Shown here piece after piece: positions 59,062 through 64,000 of a DNA stretch of 64,000 nt. Every line of letters begins with the position of its first letter. Within the stretch, counting starts at the first letter, position 1. This stretch comes from Vibrio owensii CAIM 1854 = LMG 25443 (lineage in GTDB: Bacteria > Pseudomonadota > Gammaproteobacteria > Enterobacterales > Vibrionaceae): the NCBI RefSeq assembly GCF_000817815.1, contig NZ_JPRD01000015.1, positions 1-64,000 on the forward strand, read 5' to 3'. Under the pieces are notes generated by a model. That model searched no databases, was not told the DNA's origin, and saw nothing but the letters and a program-made list of their open reading frames with translations. Position numbers and translations under genes: made by a program.

Positions 59062-59310
59062 ATGGATACCCAGACAGATAAATCGTTATCTCATAAAAAA
59101 CTATACGGTGATCTGAGCGAAGCTACTCAGTTAATTGAAATCGCAATAAAATGCACCGATGCAGCACTTAGCATTGTGCTAAATAACCAGGACAGCATCG
59201 CTTTAACAAAAGTAGAAAAAGAACGTTTAAAACGAATTCTTTCGTCGAGTAATTCTAATGCCATACAGTCTGGTCAACTGCTAGAGAAATGCCTTCTAAG
59301 TGCAAAATGA
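59062..59310 (+). CDS. Small helical protein
   Basis: An 82-residue protein from ATG 59062 (GTG 59050 is an alternative). It is helical (YGDLSEATQLIEIAIKCTDAALSIVL and KVEKERLKRIL) and soluble. It starts 19 bases after the previous gene and is probably cotranscribed with it. No family recognised. Confidence 0.6.
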   Translation: MDTQTDKSLSHKKLYGDLSEATQLIEIAIKCTDAALSIVLNNQDSIALTKVEKERLKRILSSSNSNAIQSGQLLEKCLLSAK

Positions 59311-59368
59311 CAATTGTGAAAAGGTAGGTTCTACTAAATTGACACTCTCATTCGGACGCTAAAGTGTC

Positions 59369-59417
59369 CTGATCAGATTGCTATTTACACCAAAATTAGA
59401 AATATTCCCCGTATAAT
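59369..59417 (+). promoter_or_regulatory. YTGATC-N37 promoter, site 13
   Basis: CTGATCAGATTGC starts at 59369; 37 bases after the hexamer comes a perfect TATAAT (59412-59417). It drives 59512 and 59685. Confidence 0.7.
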
Positions 59418-59511
59418 GGCGCGGTCTTAACAAAACTAATCTGGAAGCATGGACCTATCGAGACGGCAAAGTTGCAACAAACTGGCTGGCAAAGTGAACT
59501 AAGAGGTTAAT

Positions 59512-59688
59512 ATGACGACACAGCTAATTGATTTAAGTGGAGCAATAATCGCTTTCGGAATCGTGTTTTATCTTGCTGGTGGTGGAAAGTATGTTGAACA
59601 AAAGGTTCGAAAAATGAAACTAGAAAACGATGAAAAAGAATTAGAACTTGAACGCAAAAAAGGTAAACGACAGGGAGTTGACCAGTGA
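59512..59688 (+). CDS. Small membrane-anchored protein
   Basis: A 58-residue protein with AAGAGG before ATG 59512. Residues 9-23 (SGAIIAFGIVFYLAGGG) form a membrane segment, followed by a charged helix (EQKVRKMKLENDEKELELERKKGKR). Its stop overlaps the start of the next gene by four bases (GTGA). The two membrane proteins are probably one functional unit. Confidence 0.7.
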   Translation: MTTQLIDLSGAIIAFGIVFYLAGGGKYVEQKVRKMKLENDEKELELERKKGKRQGVDQ

Positions 59689-60053
59689 CCGACATAATAA
59701 CATTATTGTCAAATCACCCGATAATTTTGGCGGTTTTTGCCATTATCGGAGCATTTGGTATGCATTACTCGCATAGCCAACTAAAAGCCTTCAGAACTGC
59801 TAAAGAGATTGTCAGGACGCAAAATAATCCAGTTGACCCCAAGATTGTCGATGAACTCATTGAGGATGCCAAACAGATGGGGGATGAAAAGTATGTTCTA
59901 GGTATACTGCGTGAGATAAGAACTAAGTACGGTCATAGCGGAGTCAAAGTAGGTCATGTTATGTGGATTGTTCATTTGAGAGAAACAGGATACCCAGATA
60001 TCAATGACATTAAAATCCCATCCTTTCACAGAGATGACAAAATCCCGGATTAG
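59685..60053 (+). CDS. Small membrane-anchored protein (paralog of 38628)
   Basis: A 122-residue protein starting at GTG 59685. A membrane segment PIILAVFAIIGAFGMHYS near 12-29 is followed by a soluble domain: LREIRTKYGHSGVKVGHVMWIVHL and a final IPSF. The same plan occurs in the protein at 38628. The domain may be a binding module for a shared partner. A terminator follows. Confidence 0.7.
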   Translation: MTDIITLLSNHPIILAVFAIIGAFGMHYSHSQLKAFRTAKEIVRTQNNPVDPKIVDELIEDAKQMGDEKYVLGILREIRTKYGHSGVKVGHVMWIVHLRETGYPDINDIKIPSFHRDDKIPD

Positions 60054-60067
60054 CCACAACTTAAAAG

Positions 60068-60091
60068 AAGGTCGCACTGAGCGGCCTTTTT
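60068..60091 (+). terminator. Rho-independent terminator
   Basis: AAGGTCGC (60068-60075) pairs with GCGGCCTT (60081-60088) with one wobble and a 5-base loop, followed by T residues to 60091. Confidence 0.8.
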
Positions 60092-60111
60092 GATTCATTC
60101 TACCAATTTCC

Positions 60112-60160
60112 CTGATCTAAAGATTATGTACAGTTCTTTATGAATGCCTTCCGTTATAAT
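60112..60160 (+). promoter_or_regulatory. YTGATC-N37 promoter, site 14
   Basis: CTGATCTAAAGAT starts at 60112; 37 bases after the hexamer comes a perfect TATAAT (60155-60160). It drives the RNase operon at 60328 (or the small frame at 60189). Confidence 0.65.
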
Positions 60161-60188
60161 AGTTATTCTCCATACTCTTAATTAAATC

Positions 60189-60326
60189 ATGGGGCGACTT
60201 ATTTCGCTCATGAACACTGAAAATCAATGCAGTGAGACTGCTTCAAGGCTTGCTTCCATGAAGGGTATGGCGCGCACTTTCCTAATGGCTGGAAACATTC
60301 GCTTGATAAAGAGGAGCATGTATTGA
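60189..60326 (+). CDS. Possible 45-residue protein
   Basis: A frame from ATG 60189 to TGA 60326 between promoter site 14 and the next gene, with several internal ATGs. Its end lies one base before the 60328 start, whose ribosome site (GAGGAG) lies inside it, so it may act as a coupling leader. No ribosome site of its own. Confidence 0.3.
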   Translation: MGRLISLMNTENQCSETASRLASMKGMARTFLMAGNIRLIKRSMY

Positions 60327-60327
60327 A

Positions 60328-60630
60328 ATGGAATTAAAATCCCTGCACATCCCAGTCAACAAGATTTATTGGCTTCAAGCCGCATCAGGTGATAAGGGGT
60401 GGGAATATCGACTATACAACGAACGTTGGATTAGTTTGCTGACGAATGAAGACGGCTCTCCGAAAGAGTTCAAAGATATTCAATATAAGCTCGGGTATCC
60501 CAAGAAAGGAGATACCAGCAAGATACTTACCTTCCCATGGAAGGGATTTAAAATCATTGAAGATCTTGTTCACCCACATTTTGACAATGTGCCAACCAAA
60601 GTATTTGCTATTAAGCTAGAACGGGATTAA
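60328..60630 (+). CDS. Small hypothetical protein
   Basis: A 100-residue soluble protein starting at ATG 60328 with GAGGAG upstream. Mixed fold with LHIPVNKIYWLQAASGDKGWEYRLYNERW at the start and a KLGYPKKGDTSKILTFPWKGFKII stretch in the middle. No family recognised. It stands 21 bases before the RNase gene and is cotranscribed with it. Confidence 0.65.
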   Translation: MELKSLHIPVNKIYWLQAASGDKGWEYRLYNERWISLLTNEDGSPKEFKDIQYKLGYPKKGDTSKILTFPWKGFKIIEDLVHPHFDNVPTKVFAIKLERD

Positions 60631-60651
60631 CCCTAAGGTAGCTAAGATACA

Positions 60652-62838
60652 ATGAATAAAACGATAGTCACTGTTGATGGACCTACCTCTCAAGACCTAG
60701 ATGATGCGTTCTCAATTACTCGTGCAGGAAATGCATGGTCACTTGATGTATATGTCACGAATGTTGCGCGAGCAATACAATCTGAACCCGAATATGTTTA
60801 TCTGGACGCAGAACAGCGAGTAGTAACGCAATACGTCGGCGGGTACGCCATGAGTCCAATGCTGCCTAAAAGCATTTCAGAAGACAAAATGTCCTTACTA
60901 CAAGGGCGGCATCGAAAAGTGATGAAAGCCAATATACTGATACAAAATTCAGGTGAAGCAGAACTTATAGATGTCACTTCAACCAGCGTTACCAATCATG
61001 CAAGACTGAGTTATGAACAGGTAACCAATACAGATACAATAGAAGATCCCGGTGCGGTCTTGGCGGTGATAGAAGGGCTTGATTGTGCCCTAGCTTTATT
61101 TCAAAGACGCACAATGAAACAGGATACCCTCAGTTTTATAGATATAGAAAATGGGATTCTTGCTGATGAAGAAGGTCAGCTGCATAAAGTAAAGCGTTCG
61201 CAGATCCATGGTCATATTCTTATACAAGAATTTATGATTCTGACCAATACGTTGATGGCAGACTGGTGTCTAGAAAACAAACTACCAATAATCTATCGAA
61301 ACCACGAAGCAAAGAACATTGATGATCTCAGCGGTGCCATGCATGAAGTCTACAGTGCTATGCCGATAGAAGAGCAGTCGCGCCGCTTACGCTCATACTG
61401 TAATAAAGCTAATTACAGTATGTTTAACAAGGGACATGTCGGTCTAAATCAGCTGGCGTATGCAACCTTCACCAGTCCTTTAAGGCGATTCCCAGATCTC
61501 TACAACCAGAAGGTCATAGAGGCATTCCTTGATGGCGATGAAATTGAATTGTTCTCCGAACAACGCTGTCAGAGGCTGAATGGACGGTTATTGGATATGT
61601 CGTCAGATAGAGAGTCAAGGTCCAAGCAACAAGCGGTACGTAACGCTATTAAGGTGCTTAACGCAAATCCTCAGTCCATAACCACAAGTCAGATTGCTCA
61701 GATAGTTAAACGCGGTGAAAATCCAGATGTTATCGACCGGGCTCTAAATCATTTCTTAGCTGATGCTGAACTCATGATGTCATCACAAGTCTGGGTGGCA
61801 GTGGTGTTTCATGCCGATAAGATTGGTTGCTCAACACGCTACGCACCAGAACTTAAACAGCGATTAGGTGACTCCCTTCTTCGCAATCTGCCAATGATGA
61901 AGACGGTATTGCAGATTCTGCAGCAGCAAGAAGGTAAATCACTACCTATCGGTAATCTCAATGAGTTAACGAATCTGATTGTGGAAGTCTTCGATCTTGA
62001 TATTGAAACCATTCAGAATGAAATTAATAACGATAAGGCCTCAGTAATGAACTACAAAGGTAAACTCTTCGAATTGTGCCAGAAATTAGGTGTGGCTAAT
62101 CCGGAATTTGAAAGCTTCAACCTTGGAGAAGCGCATTTGCCCGCATGGGAAACCAAGGGAACCGTAACAATTGGCTCTATCACCTTTACAGCTACGACTA
62201 AGAAAGCTCAAAAGAAAGAAGCAGAGCAGGAAGTATCGAAAGATCTGTTTGAGCAAATTACCGAGCAAGGGGTTGATGTGCCGGCAGACAAACAGCCAGA
62301 TACCCCGCAGCTGGTGGAAAATTCAAAAACAAAGTCAGCTCAGACATCACTACCCAATCCTAAAGGTCATTTCTATGAACTCTGTGCATCAATGGGCATT
62401 GCTTCTCCTGTCGCGGAAATGACAAGTTCAGGGTCCTCTCATGAACCTCAATGGGTGGCGACTATCTCATTTGTCTACAACGGTACGGATTACACCGCAA
62501 ATGCGTCATCAGGTAGTAAGAAAGACGCAGAGAAGCAGGCATTCCAACAGCTAATTAATGAAACGCAGGATGTAATAAATGCTGCCATCGTTGAACCAAA
62601 GCCAGCGGCAGTAAGTAATGCTAAGTCATGGCTTAACGAGCTTATGCAAAAGAATCAGTTAGCCATGCCGATATATCGGACTCAAACGTTAGATATGCAA
62701 CCTCCTATGTTCAAAGCGATTGTGACGTTTGATTACAACGGGCAGAAGTTTGAGATTGAAGGACCGACTATGCCAAGCAAGAAAAAAGCAGAATCCTGTG
62801 CGGCCGATATTGCGGTTGCTGATATTCAGAACGCTTAA
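60652..62838 (+). CDS. RNase II/R-type exoribonuclease with three dsRNA-binding domains
   Basis: A 728-residue protein. It opens directly with the RNB catalytic domain (about 1-340): the metal-binding Asp series D9, D15, D17 and D18 in VTVDGPTSQDLDDAF, IQEFMILTNTLMADW near 195-209, and HVGLNQLAYATFTSPLRRFPDLYNQ (about 262-285), with the Arg needed for catalysis. The N-terminal cold-shock domains and C-terminal S1 domain of RNase II/R are missing. Instead three double-stranded-RNA-binding folds follow at about 466-530, 573-635 and 656-725, each with the GTVTIG/ATISFVYNG/AIVTFDYNG strand and a KKxAE helix (KKEAEQ, KKDAEK, KKKAES). It should degrade RNA 3' to 5', with access to structured or double-stranded substrates. 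All catalytic residues are kept. Confidence 0.88.
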   Translation: MNKTIVTVDGPTSQDLDDAFSITRAGNAWSLDVYVTNVARAIQSEPEYVYLDAEQRVVTQYVGGYAMSPMLPKSISEDKMSLLQGRHRKVMKANILIQNSGEAELIDVTSTSVTNHARLSYEQVTNTDTIEDPGAVLAVIEGLDCALALFQRRTMKQDTLSFIDIENGILADEEGQLHKVKRSQIHGHILIQEFMILTNTLMADWCLENKLPIIYRNHEAKNIDDLSGAMHEVYSAMPIEEQSRRLRSYCNKANYSMFNKGHVGLNQLAYATFTSPLRRFPDLYNQKVIEAFLDGDEIELFSEQRCQRLNGRLLDMSSDRESRSKQQAVRNAIKVLNANPQSITTSQIAQIVKRGENPDVIDRALNHFLADAELMMSSQVWVAVVFHADKIGCSTRYAPELKQRLGDSLLRNLPMMKTVLQILQQQEGKSLPIGNLNELTNLIVEVFDLDIETIQNEINNDKASVMNYKGKLFELCQKLGVANPEFESFNLGEAHLPAWETKGTVTIGSITFTATTKKAQKKEAEQEVSKDLFEQITEQGVDVPADKQPDTPQLVENSKTKSAQTSLPNPKGHFYELCASMGIASPVAEMTSSGSSHEPQWVATISFVYNGTDYTANASSGSKKDAEKQAFQQLINETQDVINAAIVEPKPAAVSNAKSWLNELMQKNQLAMPIYRTQTLDMQPPMFKAIVTFDYNGQKFEIEGPTMPSKKKAESCAADIAVADIQNA

Positions 62839-62856
62839 TTCAGAGGATACTATCAG

Positions 62857-63021
62857 ATGGATGAAGAGCAAGAAGCTATCTACCAGTCCGGTTATCAAGC
62901 CTACCTTAGTGGCGAATCAGAATTGTCCAATCCCTATTTCGGATTGGATGCTGAATTTTGGTCAGATGGTTGGGAAGATGCAAAAGAAGACACTGAAATT
63001 CAAGCAAAGAAACAATCATAA
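62857..63021 (+). CDS. RMF-like small protein
   Basis: A 54-residue acidic protein with GAGG before ATG 62857. The layout IYQSGYQAYLSG, then NPYFGLDAEFWSDGWEDA, is that of the ribosome modulation factor and related small proteins: a GY-x-A helix, an NPY turn and a W-x-x-GW helix. True RMF is basic and pairs ribosomes into dimers; this one is strongly acidic, so ribosome binding is doubtful and another partner is likely. It follows the RNase gene by 18 bases. Confidence 0.6.
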   Translation: MDEEQEAIYQSGYQAYLSGESELSNPYFGLDAEFWSDGWEDAKEDTEIQAKKQS

Positions 63022-63032
63022 GGTCGTAAGTT

Positions 63033-63287
63033 ATGTCACTTTTACTTGATGACATTCGACCTGATGTGGTAACGAATGTCGCTGATGGCTATGAGGGTCA
63101 TTGTAAGTTGATCGTTCAGGGTAGTTACAGTGAGGAAGTGGTTGTATTCCCAAACCTAGAAGAAGCTGAATCTGCAGCAACTGCCGCTGTAGAACCGGTG
63201 GTAGGCGGATATCATGGTGCGGAAATTGAGATGACAACAGACGCGGTCACTCACGAGACTGCTGAAGAGTGGCTATTTTTAGATTGA
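63033..63287 (+). CDS. Small acidic protein
   Basis: An 84-residue strongly acidic protein with AAGG before ATG 63033. The motif VADGYEGHCKLIVQG, then PNLEEAESAATAAVEPVVGGYHGAEI, suggests a small alpha-beta domain. It is in the run behind the RNase gene, 11 bases after the RMF-like gene. No family recognised. Confidence 0.65.
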   Translation: MSLLLDDIRPDVVTNVADGYEGHCKLIVQGSYSEEVVVFPNLEEAESAATAAVEPVVGGYHGAEIEMTTDAVTHETAEEWLFLD

Positions 63288-63299
63288 GGTAAATAGCAA

Positions 63300-63524
63300 A
63301 TGCGACAGTTGACTTTTAACAAATCACTTTTGATATGGGGTTTAATGAATTGTGCAATTATGATCGGAACTCAATTCCTCAAAAGCGTCATCACCGGATT
63401 GCCATTCGATCATGTTAAATTTGGAGTGGATGGTACTATTGCCGTCTGTTTATTGGTTCTTATTTATACCCCATACCATATAAAGCGATTTGGTGACTTC
63501 ATGAAGTCAAGGGGCGAAAGGTAG
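63300..63524 (+). CDS. Small two-pass membrane protein
   Basis: A 74-residue protein with GAGG before ATG 63300. Two hydrophobic segments, SLLIWGLMNCAIMIGTQFL near 9-27 and IAVCLLVLIYTPYHI near 46-60, with a basic tail. In the RNase-led run. No family recognised. Confidence 0.65.
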   Translation: MRQLTFNKSLLIWGLMNCAIMIGTQFLKSVITGLPFDHVKFGVDGTIAVCLLVLIYTPYHIKRFGDFMKSRGER

Positions 63525-63533
63525 GATAGGTTA

Positions 63534-63962
63534 ATGAAATTGCGTTGTAATAAACAAAAACGAATTGCGGCTCTTACTGCCCTGGGTATATTGCTCACAG
63601 GTTGCGGTATGGATGACCTAAAAAATGAAATGGTCACAATGGCTAAAGAAATGGGGCCGACAACGATCTACATCGCGTCACCTGTAGAATTACTGATTGG
63701 TGAAAAACAGACGGCAACTGTATTCGGTTACGAAAAGTGTCCGGAAATCGATTCGAATTGGTTATGGTTTGTGGCTCCATCAACTCATATTCTAGATGAC
63801 AGCTGCATTAAGCTAGATGAAAGTACCTCTGAGGTGAAGGTCGGTCTATCAACCAAGGATCGCGCTTGGCACGAAACGTGGCGGGTTAAACATCATGGGG
63901 ATGCGATAACGCTAATGCGGTCAAATGGCTTTGAAATTAAACGAGCAGATCAAGGAATATAG
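63534..63962 (+). CDS. Small lipoprotein
   Basis: A 142-residue protein with a basic start and lipobox LLTGC near residue 24. The mature part has one Cys pair (KCPEID and SCIKLD) and a compact beta-rich domain with VELLIGEKQTATVFGYEK. It starts nine bases after the membrane protein gene and is the last complete gene of the run. No family recognised. Confidence 0.7.
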   Translation: MKLRCNKQKRIAALTALGILLTGCGMDDLKNEMVTMAKEMGPTTIYIASPVELLIGEKQTATVFGYEKCPEIDSNWLWFVAPSTHILDDSCIKLDESTSEVKVGLSTKDRAWHETWRVKHHGDAITLMRSNGFEIKRADQGI

Positions 63963-63970
63963 GAGTGAGA

Positions 63971-64000
63971 ATGTCTGATAACAAATCAGTAAGTAACGAC
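63971..64000 (+). CDS. Start of a further gene (3' end outside window)
   Basis: ATG 63971 with AGGAG five bases upstream opens a frame (MSDNKSVSND) that runs to the window edge. Only ten codons are visible, so no function can be given. Confidence 0.6.
   Translation, partial: MSDNKSVSND

Noticed and set aside
1..64000. CRISPR array, insertion sequence or prophage structural genes
   Set aside because: No regular short repeats with spacers, no transposase-like frame with terminal inverted repeats and no capsid, portal or tail proteins were seen.

Overview
The window looks like a stretch of a very large conjugative plasmid (or a large integrative element) from a Vibrio-like gammaproteobacterium. 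The sequence is AT-rich and gene-dense, with many short overlapping genes. It carries a TraF/TrbB-like thioredoxin, a VirB4/TraC-like protein that appears to have lost its ATPase motifs, a toprim primase-like protein, a CobT-like VWA protein, DUF1173-, DUF4942- and DUF4165-like proteins, a RES/Xre toxin-antitoxin pair and a BaeSR-like two-component system. I see no rRNA, convincing tRNA, transposase, phage structural gene or CRISPR array. The host assignment is inference from protein style.

Layout. 1-2.6 kb: end of a VWA gene, a leader with two competing hairpins, a small gene and a primase-like gene. 2.6-5.3 kb (minus): a RecT-like protein, an LPP20-type lipoprotein and a YdjM-type membrane protein. 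5.4-12.4 kb (plus): a lipoprotein, a secreted S1/P1-like nuclease, a DUF1173-like protein, a protein with two RecT-like modules, a secreted NUC endonuclease and a membrane protein. 12.4-15.2 kb (minus operon): P-loop kinase, GNAT-like protein, zinc protein, small protein, M23 peptidase. 15.5-20.7 kb: lipoprotein, TraC-like pseudo-ATPase and small membrane proteins, then a coiled-coil protein. 20.8-28.2 kb: BaeSR-like pair, membrane and outer-membrane proteins, a LexA-like winged-helix regulator and a CHASE4-GGDEF cyclase. 28.3-37.5 kb: DUF4942, an AP2-like/zinc protein, a cytosine-C5 methyltransferase, a cassette of small Cys-rich or acidic proteins and a VRR-NUC nuclease. 37.7-46.6 kb: periplasmic proteins, TraF-like thioredoxin, a membrane-anchored M41-like peptidase and a CSS-EAL phosphodiesterase. 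47-60 kb: HAD and ART-like proteins, an 845-residue unknown, a second AP2-like protein, a secreted Ig-like protein and the RES/Xre module. 60-64 kb: an RNase II/R-type exoribonuclease with three C-terminal dsRNA-binding domains, an RMF-like protein and envelope proteins.

The most striking signal is regulatory. At 14 places, all on the plus strand and mostly just upstream of a gene or operon, a motif of consensus YTGATCNNATTAC is followed by a TANNNT -10 box at an almost fixed distance: 37 bases between the TGATC hexamer and the -10 box at 12 sites, 36 at two. No recognisable -35 box lies between. This looks like an element-wide regulon driven by an activator bound near -50. The other main points are two paralogous RecT-like proteins, probably each with a duplicated module, the RNB-plus-three-dsRBD ribonuclease, and an 18-base intergenic repeat present three times.
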